Positions 40,945-51,192 are shown, counted from the stretch's first letter. The stretch: 64,000 nt of DNA from Nocardioides marmotae (GCF_013177455.1 NZ_CP053660.1:1612001-1676000); one strand, 5' to 3'. Numbers and translations: made by a program. Notes: generated by a model not told the origin, from the letters alone.

Positions 40945-40950
40945 CCCGCG

Positions 40951-41916
40951 ATGAGCGCGCCCCGTCACGTACCGGTGCTGCTCGACCGGGTCGTCGCCCT
41001 GCTGCAGCCCGCGCTCGAGCACGACGGCGCCGTCCTGGTGGACTGCACCCTCGGCCTCGGCGGGCACACCGAGGCCGTCCTGGAGCGGATCGGCACCGCC
41101 CGGGTCATCGGCATCGACCGGGACACCGAGGCGCTGCGCCGCGCCGGCGAGCGGCTGGCGGCGTACGGCGACCGGTTCACCGGCGTGCACGCGGTCTACG
41201 ACGAGCTGCCCGACGTCCTCGACGACCTCGGCCTCGCCTCGGTCGACGCGGTCCTCTTCGACCTCGGCGTCTCCTCGATGCAGCTCGACGTGCGCGAGCG
41301 CGGCTTCGCCTACGCCGAGGACGCCCCGCTCGACATGCGGATGGACGGCACGACCGGCCCCACCGCGGCCGACGTGCTCAACACCTACTCCGCCGGCGAG
41401 CTGACCCGGGTGCTGCGCGACTACGGCGAGGAGAAGTTCGCCAAGAAGATCGCCCACGCCATCGTCCGCCGCCGTGAGTCCGAGCCGTTCACCACCTCCG
41501 GCCCCCTGGTCGAGCTGCTGTACGCCGAGATCCCAGCACCGGCGCGCCGTACCGGCGGGCACCCGGCGAAGCGGACCTTCCAGGCGCTGCGCATGGAGGT
41601 CAACGACGAGCTGGCCGTGCTGCGCCGCGCGATCCCGGCGGCCATCGACGCCATCGGGGTCGGCGGCCGCGTGGTCGTGGAGTCCTACCACTCGCTGGAG
41701 GACCGGCTGGTCAAGCAGGCCTTCACCGCCGCGACCCGGTCCACCGTCCCGCTCGACCTGCCCTTCGTGCCCGAGGGGAGCGAGCCGGCGCTGCGCCTGG
41801 TCACCCGCGGTGCGGAGCAGGCCGACGAGCAGGAGATCGCCCAGAACCCGCGAGCGGCCTCGGTCCGCCTGCGTGCCATCGAACGGCTTCGCGCATCCCA
41901 GGGAGCAGCCTCATGA
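40951..41916 (+). CDS. rsmH: 16S rRNA (cytosine1402-N4)-methyltransferase
   Basis: The 321-residue MraW/RsmH enzyme methylates C1402 of 16S rRNA. N-terminal [28 protein letters not shown] (SAM loop, about 30-44), [21 protein letters not shown] and the C-terminal [16 protein letters not shown] are diagnostic. ATG 40951 lies six bases after the small ORF. The stop overlaps the ftsL start (ATGA). Confidence 0.97.
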   Translation: MSAPRHVPVLLDRVVALLQPALEHDGAVLVDCTLGLGGHTEAVLERIGTARVIGIDRDTEALRRAGERLAAYGDRFTGVHAVYDELPDVLDDLGLASVDAVLFDLGVSSMQLDVRERGFAYAEDAPLDMRMDGTTGPTAADVLNTYSAGELTRVLRDYGEEKFAKKIAHAIVRRRESEPFTTSGPLVELLYAEIPAPARRTGGHPAKRTFQALRMEVNDELAVLRRAIPAAIDAIGVGGRVVVESYHSLEDRLVKQAFTAATRSTVPLDLPFVPEGSEPALRLVTRGAEQADEQEIAQNPRAASVRLRAIERLRASQGAAS

Positions 41917-42623
41917 GCACCACCTCGAGCAGCGCCGCGGCCCAGCTCCGCCACCGCGTCCCGCGGCTGGCCGAGGCCGCGGTCGAGCGCGCCCGGCTGA
42001 CCGTCGTCCCGAGCACGCGGGTGCGCACCACGCGGGTCCCGTTCGTGACGCTGGTGACGGTGCTGCTGCTCGGCGGCGTCGTCGGGCTGCTGCTGTTCAA
42101 CACCCAGATGCAGCAGGCGTCGTTCGCGGCCACCGCCCTGGAGAAGCAGGCCGCCAACCTCGCGGCCCGCGAGCAGACCCTCACCATGGAGATCGAGCGG
42201 CTGCGCGACCCGCAGAACATCGCGACCCGGGCGACCCGGCTCGGGATGGTCGTGCCGACCGCCCCGACGTTCCTCGACCTCGACACCGGCGAGGTGCGCG
42301 GGGCGACGGCGCCGGCCGGGCCCGAGGCCAGCCTGCCGATCAACCCCGCGCCGCCCGCCCTCCCGGCCGTGCTCGCCCCGTCGCCGAACGTCGTCGAGGT
42401 CGAGGCGCCGCCGGAGGGCGTGCTGCCCGAGGGCCGTGACGAGGGTCGTGGCGAGGGCGCTCCTGGGGACGGCGGCCGCGGAAACTCCGGCGACACGGGC
42501 CGCGGTGACGGCGACCGGGGCCGCGACGGGGGTAGAAACTCAGCTGAGCCCCAGCAGCCCCAGGGCTCCCAGCAGACGCAGCAGAACCAGAACCAGCAGC
42601 AGAACCAGCAGCGGAACCGCTGA
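41913..42623 (+). CDS. ftsL: FtsL-like cell division protein with long low-complexity tail
   Basis: The 236-residue bitopic protein has a cytosolic lead, a membrane helix (about 46-66) and a septal-junction coiled coil ([21 protein letters not shown] and on to about 115), which in FtsL pairs with FtsB/DivIC. The remaining 120 residues are unusual: Pro-rich, then Gly/Asp/Arg-rich and finally a Gln/Asn-rich end. Typical FtsL proteins are about 100-130 residues. ATGA overlap with rsmH and position before ftsI support the call despite weak sequence conservation in this family. Confidence 0.85.
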   Translation: MSTTSSSAAAQLRHRVPRLAEAAVERARLTVVPSTRVRTTRVPFVTLVTVLLLGGVVGLLLFNTQMQQASFAATALEKQAANLAAREQTLTMEIERLRDPQNIATRATRLGMVVPTAPTFLDLDTGEVRGATAPAGPEASLPINPAPPALPAVLAPSPNVVEVEAPPEGVLPEGRDEGRGEGAPGDGGRGNSGDTGRGDGDRGRDGGRNSAEPQQPQGSQQTQQNQNQQQNQQRNR

Positions 42624-42695
42624 CCTCCGCTGGCAGGACCGCCGAGCAGCACCACCGAGCAGGACCACCGAGCAGCAGGATCAGGGAGACACTCC

Positions 42696-44471
42696 GTGCG
42701 CCGTACCCGCCCCGTTCGCGCTCGAGGCGGTCTGCGAGGTTCGCCGCACCTGCGCCTGCGGGTCGGGTTCGTCCTCATCGCGATGGTGCTCTCGATCTTC
42801 GGCGGGCGGCTGGTGCAGCTCCAGGGCCTCGATCCCCGGTCCTACGCCGAGATGGCGGCCGCGGAGGGCTCGCGCAACGTCGTGCTCCCCGCCGCCCGCG
42901 GCGACATCCTCGACCGCAACGGCGAGCCGCTCGCGGACTCCGTCGACGGCCTGATGGTGGTCGCCGACCCGAAGCTGACCACCGACGACGCCTCGGAGAT
43001 CGCGACCTTCCTCGCCCGTCGCCTCGACGTCGAGTACGTCACCACGCTCGAGCGGCTCCGCGAGGAGGGCAGCCGCTATGAGTACATCGCGCGTCAGGTG
43101 CCCTCGACGCTGGCCATGGACGTGGTCTCCGAGGCCCGCGAGCTCGGCTACGACGGGATCTTCACCCAGCGCGACCCGGTGCGGGAGTACCCCGCCGGCG
43201 ACGTCGCCGCGAACGTGGTCGGCGCGCTCGGCATCCCCGACCCCGTCGAGGGCGACCGGCCCCTCGTCGGGCTGGAGCTGGCCTTCGACGACTGGCTGGC
43301 CGGCACCGACGGCTCGGCCCGCTACGAGGTCGGCGGCGGCAACAAGCTGCCGCTGGGCGACAACGTCAAGGTCGCCCCGGTCGACGGCAAGGACCTGGTC
43401 ACCACGATCGACCGCGACATGCAGTGGTACGCCCAGCGCGTGCTGGCGCAGACCACCCGGACCGCCGGGGCCAAGTCCGCCTTCGCGGTGATCATGGACA
43501 GCCGGACCGGCGACCTGCTGACGCTGGCCGACTACCCGACGTTCGACGCGAACGCGCCCGAGCGGGCCAAGAAGGTCAACCGCGTCTCTCGCGCCCTCGG
43601 TGACGTCTACGAGCCCGGCTCGGTCCAGAAGGTGCTGACCATGGCGGCGCTGATGGACGCCGGCAAGGTCACCCCCCGCACCCGGATCACCGTGCCGCCG
43701 CTGCTCCGGCGCCAGGACAGCCCCATCGGCGACTGGTTCGACCACGGCGAGATCAATCTGACCCTCGCCGGCGTGCTGGCGAAGTCCTCCAACATCGGCA
43801 CCGTGCTGGCCGCCGACGAGTTCGACGAGGGCGAGCTGCGCGACTACCTCGTCGACTTCGGCCTCGGCTCCCACACCCGCCTCGGCGTGCCCGGCGAGTC
43901 CGCCGGCATCCTGCCCAGCGGCGCCCTGTGGACCGACCAGACCGAGGACCGCATCGCCTTCGGCCAGGCGCTCTCGGTCAACGCCGTGCAGATGGCCGCG
44001 GCGGTCAACACCATCGCCAACGGCGGCGTGCGCGTGGACCCCAGCCTGATCCAGGGCACGGCGGTCCTCGGCGACGGCACCGAGGTCGGCACCGAGGTCG
44101 CGACCCGCCGACGCGTCGTCAGCGAGCGGGCGGCGACGCAGACGATGAAGATGATGGAGCTGGTCGTCGACCCCGAGGAGGGGGTCGCCCCCGGCGCCGC
44201 CGTCCCGGGCTACCGGGTGGCCGGCAAGACCGGCACGGCCCAGCGCGCGGTGGCCGGCGGGTACGACGGCTTCACGGTCTCCTTCGCCGGCTTCGCGCCC
44301 GCCGACGACCCGCGGTTCACCGTCTACGTCGTCGTCCAGGAGCCGAGCAACGGCGGGGGCGGCGGCTCGGTCGCCGGACCGGCCTTCGCCAAGCTCATGG
44401 GCTACGCCCTGCGCCGTTACGGGGTGCCCCCGACGGGCGCCGAGCCCTCCCGCCTCCCGGTCGAGTGGTGA
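42696..44471 (+). CDS. ftsI: Penicillin-binding protein 3 / septal transpeptidase FtsI
   Basis: The 591-residue class B PBP has a short basic cytosolic tail, one membrane helix (about 21-41), a dimerisation domain (GDILDRNGEPLADS) and the transpeptidase: nucleophile Ser in EPGSVQKV (SxxK, about residue 309), SSN in LAKSSNIGT and KTGT in VAGKTGTAQR. It cross-links septal peptidoglycan with FtsW. GTG follows ftsL after a 72-bp gap containing short GAGCAG/GACCACC repeats. Confidence 0.96.
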   Translation: MRRTRPVRARGGLRGSPHLRLRVGFVLIAMVLSIFGGRLVQLQGLDPRSYAEMAAAEGSRNVVLPAARGDILDRNGEPLADSVDGLMVVADPKLTTDDASEIATFLARRLDVEYVTTLERLREEGSRYEYIARQVPSTLAMDVVSEARELGYDGIFTQRDPVREYPAGDVAANVVGALGIPDPVEGDRPLVGLELAFDDWLAGTDGSARYEVGGGNKLPLGDNVKVAPVDGKDLVTTIDRDMQWYAQRVLAQTTRTAGAKSAFAVIMDSRTGDLLTLADYPTFDANAPERAKKVNRVSRALGDVYEPGSVQKVLTMAALMDAGKVTPRTRITVPPLLRRQDSPIGDWFDHGEINLTLAGVLAKSSNIGTVLAADEFDEGELRDYLVDFGLGSHTRLGVPGESAGILPSGALWTDQTEDRIAFGQALSVNAVQMAAAVNTIANGGVRVDPSLIQGTAVLGDGTEVGTEVATRRRVVSERAATQTMKMMELVVDPEEGVAPGAAVPGYRVAGKTGTAQRAVAGGYDGFTVSFAGFAPADDPRFTVYVVVQEPSNGGGGGSVAGPAFAKLMGYALRRYGVPPTGAEPSRLPVEW

Positions 44472-44496
44472 GCCGCGGCGATACCCTCGCTGCGTC

Positions 44497-46008
44497 ATGA
44501 CAAGCCCTCTCCGGCCGCGGCACCCGCGGCGCACGTCCCTGTCCGACCTGGTCGCCGAGGTGGGCGACCTCGACCTCGTCCGCACCGGTGAGCGAGGTGA
44601 GGAGACCGTCGTCACGGGGGTCTCGCTCAGCTCCCAGCGCGTCGAGCCCGGCGACCTGTACGCCGCGCTCCCGGGCGCCCGCGTGCACGGGATCGAGTAC
44701 GCCGCCGCGGCGGTCGAGGCCGGCGCGGCCGCGGTGCTGACCGACCCGGCCGGCGCCGAGCGAGCGCCCGGCGACGTACCCCTGGTGGTCGCGGAGGACC
44801 CGCGGGCGCTGCTCGGGCGGCTGGCCGCCCGGGTCTACGGCGACCCGGCGACGCGGATGCGGATGATCGGCGTCACCGGCACCCAGGGCAAGACCACCAC
44901 GACCCGGCTCGCCGAGGGCGGGCTGGAGACCGCGGGCGTGCCGGCCGCGGTCATCGGCACGGTCGGCACCCGCGTGCGCGGAGCCGACGTGCGCACGACC
45001 CTGACCACCCCGGAGGCACCCGACCTGCACGGCCTGTTCGCCACGATGGTCGAGCAGGGCGTCGAGGCGTGCGCGATGGAGGTCTCCAGCCACGCGCTGG
45101 TCATGGGGCGCGTCGACGGCATCGTCTTCGACGTCGCGGTCTTCTTGAACCTCGGGCGCGACCACCTCGACTTCCACGCCGACGTCGAGGACTACTACCG
45201 CGCCAAGGCCTCGCTGTTCACCCCCGAGCGGGCCCGCCTCGCGCTGGTCAACGTCGACGACGAGCACGGGCGGCGGCTGGCCGCCGAGACGACCGTGCCG
45301 GTGCGCACGTTCTCCGCGGCGGGCGCGGAGGCCGACTGGCGGGCCGTCGACGTCGAGCTCCACCCGCACGGCTCGCGCTTCCGGGTGCTCGGGCCCGACG
45401 GGCTCGTGGTCGAGGCCGCCTGCCCCATCCCCGGCGCCTTCAACGTCGCCAACACCCTCGCCGCGGTCGCCGCGTGCGCCGAGGCCGGTCTCGGGGCCGA
45501 GCGGGTCGCCGCGGGCATCGCCGGCGGGGGTGGGGTACCCGGCCGCCTCGAGCGCGTCGAGGCCGGCCAGGACTTCGTCGTGGTCGTCGACTACGCCCAC
45601 AAGCCCGACGCCGTCGAGGCGGCCGTGGCCGCGCTGCGCCCGGTCACCGAGGGCCGGCTGATCGTGGTCCTCGGCGCCGGCGGCGACCGCGACCCCGGCA
45701 AGCGGCCGATCATGGGCGAGATCGCCTCCCGGCTCGCCGACGTGCTCGTCGTCACCGACGACAACCCCCGCACCGAGGACCCGGCCGCCATCCGCGCCGC
45801 CGTCCTCGCCGGCGCGACCGGCGGGGCCGAGGTCGTCGAGGTCGGCGACCGGCGCGCGGCGATCCGCGAGGCGCTCGGCCGGGCCGGCTCCGGTGACGTG
45901 GTGCTCGTCGCCGGCAAGGGGCACGAGACCGGCCAGGAGGTGGCCGGCGTGGTCCACCCGTTCGACGACCGCGAGGTCGTCCGCGAGGAGCTGGAGGTGC
46001 GCGCGTGA
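44497..46008 (+). CDS. murE: UDP-MurNAc-L-Ala-D-Glu:diaminopimelate ligase
   Basis: The 503-residue Mur ligase adds the third stem residue with ATP. P-loop GVTGTQGKTTTTRL (about 127-140), EVSSHAL with the carbamylated-Lys region, and the amino-acid-specificity motif DNPRTEDP, whose Arg contacts the diaminopimelate carboxylate in DAP-type enzymes. Nocardioides walls contain LL-DAP, so that isomer is likely, though the motif alone does not distinguish it. TACCCT nine bases before ATG suggests an internal promoter. The stop overlaps murF (GTGA). Confidence 0.96.
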   Translation: MTSPLRPRHPRRTSLSDLVAEVGDLDLVRTGERGEETVVTGVSLSSQRVEPGDLYAALPGARVHGIEYAAAAVEAGAAAVLTDPAGAERAPGDVPLVVAEDPRALLGRLAARVYGDPATRMRMIGVTGTQGKTTTTRLAEGGLETAGVPAAVIGTVGTRVRGADVRTTLTTPEAPDLHGLFATMVEQGVEACAMEVSSHALVMGRVDGIVFDVAVFLNLGRDHLDFHADVEDYYRAKASLFTPERARLALVNVDDEHGRRLAAETTVPVRTFSAAGAEADWRAVDVELHPHGSRFRVLGPDGLVVEAACPIPGAFNVANTLAAVAACAEAGLGAERVAAGIAGGGGVPGRLERVEAGQDFVVVVDYAHKPDAVEAAVAALRPVTEGRLIVVLGAGGDRDPGKRPIMGEIASRLADVLVVTDDNPRTEDPAAIRAAVLAGATGGAEVVEVGDRRAAIREALGRAGSGDVVLVAGKGHETGQEVAGVVHPFDDREVVREELEVRA

Positions 46009-47384
46009 TCCCGATGACGCTGGACGAGGTCGCCGCGGTGGTCGGCGGCGCCGTCGACGGGGACGGCAGCACGCAGGTCACGGGCCCGGCGTACGTCGAC
46101 AGCCGCGAGCCGGTCGTCGGCGGGCTGTTCGTCGCGGTGGCGGGGGAGCGGGTCGACGGGCACGCCTACGCCGAGCACGCCCACGCCGTCCTCGGCAGCC
46201 GCCCGACCGGGCGCCCCACCGTGGTGGTCGAGGACCCGGTCGCGGCGCTGGGCCGGCTGGCGCGCCACGTGCTCGACCGCACCGGGGCGACCGTGCTCGC
46301 CCTGACCGGCTCCCAGGGCAAGACCGGCACCAAGGACTACCTCGCGCACGTGCTCGCCACCGTCGCCGGCAGCGGCGTGCCCGGCAGCGTCGTGGCGACC
46401 CGGGGCAACTTCAACAACGAGCTGGGCGTCCCCCTCACCGTGCTGCGCGCGACCCCCGACACGACCCACCTGGTGGTGGAGATGGGCGCGCGCGGCATCG
46501 GCCACGTCGCCGAGCTGTGCCGCGTCGCCCCGCCCGTCGTCGCCGCGGTGCTCAACGTCGGCACCGCCCACCTGGGCGAGTTCGGCAGCCGCGAGGCGAT
46601 CGCGCAGGGCAAGGGCGAGATCGTCGAGGCGCTGCCCGCGGGCGGCACCGCCGTGCTCAACGCCGACGACCCGCTGGTCGCCGCGATGGCCCCGCGGACG
46701 GCGGCGCGCGTGCTCACCTTCGGCGAGGCCGGCGAGATCACCTGGCGCGGGCTGGTGCTCGACGAGCTCGGCCGGGCCTCCTTCGAGCTCGGTACCGCGG
46801 GCACGTGGCACCCGGTCGCGCTGCGGCAGGTCGGCGCCCACCAGGTCGCCAACGCCGCCGCGGCCGCCGCCATGGCGCTGGCGGCCGGCTGCGACCTCGC
46901 CGACGTCGCGGCCGCGCTGTCGAGCGCCGAGAGCGCCTCGCGGTGGCGGATGGAGCTGCGCGAGCGGGCCGACGGCCTGGTGGTCATCAACGACGCCTAC
47001 AACGCCAACCCCGCCTCGACCGTCGCCGCCATCGACGCGCTCGCCGCCATCGGGCGGAGCGGCACGCGGCGTACCGTCGCGGTGCTGGGGGAGATGCGCG
47101 AGCTCGGCCCCACCAGCCACGACGACCACGTCGGCGTGGGCCGCGCGGCCGCGGAGGCCGGCATCGACGTCGTCGTCGCGGTCGGCGAGCCGGCGGCCGG
47201 CGTCGCCGAGGGCGCCCGATCGGTGCCGGACTGGACCGGTGAGGCGATGCTCACGGCGGGGCGGGACGAAGCACTCGCCTGGGTGCGGGAGAATGCTCGG
47301 GCCGGGGACGCCGTCCTCGTCAAGGCCTCACGCGGTGCCGCGCTCGAGGTGCTCGCCGAGGGACTGCTGGAGGACGTGACGTGA
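46005..47384 (+). CDS. murF: UDP-MurNAc-tripeptide:D-Ala-D-Ala ligase
   Basis: The 459-residue Mur ligase adds D-Ala-D-Ala to complete UDP-MurNAc-pentapeptide. P-loop LTGSQGKTGTKDYL (about 102-115), NFNNELGVPLT, EMGARGIGHV and VINDAYNANPAS are conserved. It overlaps both neighbours by four bases (murE and mraY, GTGA), so the three are translated as a unit. A long-range promoter is shared with murE. Confidence 0.96.
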   Translation: MIPMTLDEVAAVVGGAVDGDGSTQVTGPAYVDSREPVVGGLFVAVAGERVDGHAYAEHAHAVLGSRPTGRPTVVVEDPVAALGRLARHVLDRTGATVLALTGSQGKTGTKDYLAHVLATVAGSGVPGSVVATRGNFNNELGVPLTVLRATPDTTHLVVEMGARGIGHVAELCRVAPPVVAAVLNVGTAHLGEFGSREAIAQGKGEIVEALPAGGTAVLNADDPLVAAMAPRTAARVLTFGEAGEITWRGLVLDELGRASFELGTAGTWHPVALRQVGAHQVANAAAAAAMALAAGCDLADVAAALSSAESASRWRMELRERADGLVVINDAYNANPASTVAAIDALAAIGRSGTRRTVAVLGEMRELGPTSHDDHVGVGRAAAEAGIDVVVAVGEPAAGVAEGARSVPDWTGEAMLTAGRDEALAWVRENARAGDAVLVKASRGAALEVLAEGLLEDVT

Positions 47385-48451
47385 GAGCCGTACTGCTCGG
47401 GGGTGGGCTCTCCCTGCTCATCTCCCTGCTCGGCACCCGGGTCGCGATCACGCAGTTCACCCGGCTGGGCTACGGCCAGGAGATCCGCGACGACGGGCCC
47501 ACGAGCCACCACACCAAGCGCGGCACGCCGACCATGGGCGGCGTCGTCATCATCGCCGCGACGGTCGTCGGCTACTTCGCAGCGAAGCTGATCACCACCT
47601 CGGCGCCCTCGGCCTCGGCGCTGCTGCTGCTCTTCCTCTTCGTCGGCATGGGCCTGGTCGGCTTCCTCGACGACTTCATCAAGATCTCCAAGCAGCGCAG
47701 CCTCGGCCTGCGGAGCAAGGCCAAGATGGTCGGCCAGACCGTCATCGCCGTGGTCTTCGGGCTGCTCGCGCTCTCCCCGTGGCTGGAGGACGACCGCGGC
47801 CGCACCCCGGCCTCGAACCACATCTCCTTCATCCGCGACTTCACCGCCATCGCGCTGCCCACCGTCGTGGTGCTCGCGCTGATCTGGCTGATCGTGACCG
47901 CCACCTCGAACGCGGTGAACCTCACCGACGGCCTCGACGGCCTGGCCACCGGCGCGAGCGTGATGGTCTTCGGCGCCTACACGCTGGTGAACATCTGGCA
48001 GAACAACCAGTCCTGCGCGATCTCGCCCGGCGCCACCTGCTACGAGGTCCGCGACCCCCTCGACCTCGCCGTGATCGCGGCCGCGATCACCGGCGCCTGC
48101 TTCGGCTTCCTGTGGTGGAACGCCTCGCCGGCCCAGATCTTCATGGGCGACACCGGGTCGCTCGCGCTCGGCTCCGCGCTCGCAGGGCTCGCGATCCTCA
48201 CCCGCACCGAGCTGCTGCTCATCGTCCTCGGCGGCGTCTTCGTCGTCGAGACCCTCTCGGTGATGCTCCAGGTCGGCTGGTTCCGCCTCAGCGGCGGCAA
48301 GCGGATCTTCCGGATGGCGCCCATCCACCACCACTTCGAGATGCTCGGGTGGGAGCAGGTCACGGTGGTGATCCGGTTCTGGATCGTCACCGGGCTGTGC
48401 GTGGCCGCCGGCCTCGGGATCTTCTACGCCGAGTGGGTCGCGGGGATCTAG
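47381..48451 (+). CDS. mraY: Phospho-MurNAc-pentapeptide transferase
   Basis: The 356-residue enzyme with ten membrane helices transfers phospho-MurNAc-pentapeptide to undecaprenyl phosphate, forming lipid I. DDGPTSHHTKRGTPTMGG, the catalytic NLTDGLDGLATG, FMGDTGSLALG and MAPIHHHFEMLGW are all intact. GTG 47381 overlaps murF, and the stop TAG overlaps the murD GTG by one base. Confidence 0.97.
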   Translation: MRAVLLGGGLSLLISLLGTRVAITQFTRLGYGQEIRDDGPTSHHTKRGTPTMGGVVIIAATVVGYFAAKLITTSAPSASALLLLFLFVGMGLVGFLDDFIKISKQRSLGLRSKAKMVGQTVIAVVFGLLALSPWLEDDRGRTPASNHISFIRDFTAIALPTVVVLALIWLIVTATSNAVNLTDGLDGLATGASVMVFGAYTLVNIWQNNQSCAISPGATCYEVRDPLDLAVIAAAITGACFGFLWWNASPAQIFMGDTGSLALGSALAGLAILTRTELLLIVLGGVFVVETLSVMLQVGWFRLSGGKRIFRMAPIHHHFEMLGWEQVTVVIRFWIVTGLCVAAGLGIFYAEWVAGI

Positions 48452-49926
48452 TGGCCGACCACCGACCCCCGGTCGAGAGCCTGGGCCGCCGCGACGCCTG
48501 GGAGGGCGTGCGCGCGGTCGTCGCCGGCTTCGGTGTCTCCGGCTTCGCCGCCGCGGACAACCTGCTCCACCTCGGCGCCACGGTCACCGCGCTCGACGAG
48601 TCTCCGGCCGGCAAGGAGGAGAAGGCCGAGCTGCTCGAGGTCCTCGGCGCTTCCGTCCGGCTGGGGGAGGGCACCACCGCGGTCCTGCCCGACGACGTCG
48701 ACGTGCTGGTCGCCAGCCCCGGGTGGCGACCCGACGCCCCGCTGCTCGCCCAGGCACGCGCGCGCGGCGTACCGGTCTGGAGCGAGGTCGAGCTCGCCTG
48801 GCGGCTGCGCGATCCCGAGTCCGCCGCGCCGTGGCTGGCGGTCACCGGCACCAACGGCAAGAGCACCACCGTGCTGATGCTCGACGCGATCCTGCGCGCG
48901 GCCGGCCTGGCCAGCGTGGCCGCCGGCAACATCGGCCTGCCGCTCGTCGAGGTGGTCATGGACCCCGCGCCGTACGACGTCCTCGCCGTCGAGCTCTCCA
49001 GCTTCCAGCTCCACGACACCCGCTCGATGGCCGCCGAGTCCGCGGCGGTGCTCAACATCGCCGAGGACCACCTCGACTGGTACGCCGGCCCCGACCCGCT
49101 GGGTGCCTACGCCGCCGACAAGGGCCGGATCTACGAGAACGTCCAGCGGGCGTGCGTCTACAACGTCGCCGACCCCGAGACCGAGCGGCTCGTCCGCGAG
49201 GCCGACGTGCAGGAGGGCGCCCGCGCGGTCGGGTTCACCCTCGGGATGCCCGGCGTCGGGATGCTCGGGCTGGTCGAGGACATCCTGGTCGACCGGGCCT
49301 TCATCGAGGAGCGCGGCACCAGCGCGGCCGAGCTCTGCACGATCGACGACCTGCCCGGCTCCTCGCCGCACCTGGTGGCCGACGCGCTGGCCGCCGCCGC
49401 GCTCGCCCGCGCCCACGGCGTCTCCCAGCAGGCGGTGCGCGACGGGCTGCGCGGCTTCCGCCTCGAGCCGCACCGGACCGAGGTCGTCGCCGAGCACGCC
49501 GGGATCACCTGGGTCGACGACTCCAAGGCCACCAACCCCCACGCCGCGCTCGCCTCGCTGCAGGCCCACGACCCCGTCGTGTGGATCGCCGGCGGCCTGG
49601 CCAAGGGCGCCTCCTTCGACGGCCTGGTGCGCGCCGTGCGCGACCGGCTGCGCGGCGTGGTGCTGCTCGGGCGGGACCGGGCCGTCATCGCCGAGGCGCT
49701 CGCGCGACACGCGCCCGATGTGCCGGTGATCGACGTGGGCGCCGGTGAGACTGGTCCCGAACAGGCTCCCATGGAGCGCGTCGTGGAGGCGGCGGCCACG
49801 TTGGCCCGACCCGGCGACACGGTCCTGCTGGCTCCCGGCTGCGCCTCCATGGACCTGTTCCCCAGCTACGCCGACCGCGGGGAGCAGTTCGCGGCGGCCG
49901 TACGGAGAAGGACCGGTCGGGACTGA
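48451..49926 (+). CDS. murD: UDP-MurNAc-L-Ala:D-Glu ligase
   Basis: The 491-residue Mur ligase adds D-Glu to UDP-MurNAc-L-Ala. A N-terminal UDP-binding fold (VVAGFGVSGFAAADNL, about 26-41), P-loop VTGTNGKSTTVLML, AVELSSFQL and WVDDSKATNPHA identify it. GTG 48451 uses the last G of the mraY stop. ftsW begins 15 bases after the stop. Confidence 0.96.
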   Translation: MADHRPPVESLGRRDAWEGVRAVVAGFGVSGFAAADNLLHLGATVTALDESPAGKEEKAELLEVLGASVRLGEGTTAVLPDDVDVLVASPGWRPDAPLLAQARARGVPVWSEVELAWRLRDPESAAPWLAVTGTNGKSTTVLMLDAILRAAGLASVAAGNIGLPLVEVVMDPAPYDVLAVELSSFQLHDTRSMAAESAAVLNIAEDHLDWYAGPDPLGAYAADKGRIYENVQRACVYNVADPETERLVREADVQEGARAVGFTLGMPGVGMLGLVEDILVDRAFIEERGTSAAELCTIDDLPGSSPHLVADALAAAALARAHGVSQQAVRDGLRGFRLEPHRTEVVAEHAGITWVDDSKATNPHAALASLQAHDPVVWIAGGLAKGASFDGLVRAVRDRLRGVVLLGRDRAVIAEALARHAPDVPVIDVGAGETGPEQAPMERVVEAAATLARPGDTVLLAPGCASMDLFPSYADRGEQFAAAVRRRTGRD

Positions 49927-49941
49927 GCGAGGAGGCGGGCA

Positions 49942-51186
49942 GTGGCCACCACCGTCGAGCCTCCCGCCACCGATGCAGCCGGCACCTCCGAGCCGGACCG
50001 GCCGAGCCGGTTCGCCTGGTTCGCGGCGGCCCGCGAGGCGCTCGACAAGCCGCTGACGGCCTACTACTTGCTGCTCGGCGCCTCGAGCCTGCTGCTCACC
50101 ATCGGGCTGATCATGGTGCTCAGCGCCTCGAGCGTGTACTCCTTCCGCGTCTTCGACAACTCCTACGCGATCGTCACCCGCCAGCTCATGTGGGTCGCGC
50201 TCGGCCTGCCGGCGGCGTACGTCGCCAGCCGGCTCTCGACGCGCTGGCTCAAGCGGCTCGCGTTCCCCGGCTACCTCATCGCGCTGGTGCTGCTGCTGAT
50301 GACCGCCTTCCTCGGCGTCACCGTCAACGGCAACCAGAACTGGCTGGCCCTCGGTCCGGTCCAGATCCAGCCCTCGGAGATCGCCAAGCTCGCGCTGGTG
50401 ATCTGGGCGGCGGCGACCTACGCCAACAAGGAGCGCCGGCTCGGCCAGCTGCACCAGATCATGGTCCCGGTCGTGCCGGGCCTGCTGCTGGCCACCGGCC
50501 TGGTCGTCGCGGGCCGCGACCTCGGCACCGCGCTGGTCTTCGTGGCGATCCTGCTCGGGCTGCTGTGGGTGGTCGGCGCCCCGGCCCGGTTCTTCGGCTT
50601 CAGCCTCTCGATCCTCAGCGTGCTGGCGATCTTCATCGCCTCCACGAGCTCGGAGCGGCTGGGCCGGATCACCAACTTCGTCGACCCCTTCCAGGACTAC
50701 CACGACGCGGGCTGGCAGCCGGCCCACGGCCTCTACGCGCTCTCCACCGGCGGCGTCTTCGGCCAGGGCATCGGCGCGAGCCAGCAGAAGTGGGGCGACC
50801 TGCCCGAGGCCCACACCGACTTCATCTTCGCGGTGCTCGGCGAGGAGCTCGGCCTGATCGGCACGCTCCTGGTCGTCGGGCTCTTCCTGACCATCGCCTA
50901 CGCCGCCCTGCGGGTCGCCCGTGAGACCGCCGACCCGTTCGTGCGCTACTGCACCTTCGGCATCGTGGTCTGGCTGATCGGCCAGATGATCATCAACGTC
51001 GGCATGGTGCTCGCCCTGCTGCCGGTCATCGGCATCCCACTGCCGCTGATCTCCTACGGCGGCTCGGCGCTGCTCCCGTCCCTCGTCGCCCTCGGCCTGC
51101 TCATCGGCTTCGCCCGCCGCGAGCCCGAGGCGGCGCGCGCACTGGCCCACCGGAAGCGCGCCCGCAGCCGCACGCTCGTAGGCTGA
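49942..51186 (+). CDS. ftsW: SEDS peptidoglycan polymerase FtsW
   Basis: The 414-residue SEDS glycosyltransferase has ten membrane helices and polymerises lipid II at the septum with FtsI. GLIMVLSASSVYSF (TM1), the NGNQNWLALGPVQIQPSEIAKLALV block (catalytic region), and GFTQEN-like AHTDFIFAVLGEELGL plus ISYGGSALLPSL are typical. GTG 49942 follows GAGGAGGCGGGC. The N-terminal 40 residues are polar. Confidence 0.96.
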   Translation: MATTVEPPATDAAGTSEPDRPSRFAWFAAAREALDKPLTAYYLLLGASSLLLTIGLIMVLSASSVYSFRVFDNSYAIVTRQLMWVALGLPAAYVASRLSTRWLKRLAFPGYLIALVLLLMTAFLGVTVNGNQNWLALGPVQIQPSEIAKLALVIWAAATYANKERRLGQLHQIMVPVVPGLLLATGLVVAGRDLGTALVFVAILLGLLWVVGAPARFFGFSLSILSVLAIFIASTSSERLGRITNFVDPFQDYHDAGWQPAHGLYALSTGGVFGQGIGASQQKWGDLPEAHTDFIFAVLGEELGLIGTLLVVGLFLTIAYAALRVARETADPFVRYCTFGIVVWLIGQMIINVGMVLALLPVIGIPLPLISYGGSALLPSLVALGLLIGFARREPEAARALAHRKRARSRTLVG

Positions 51187-51192
51187 CCCGCG

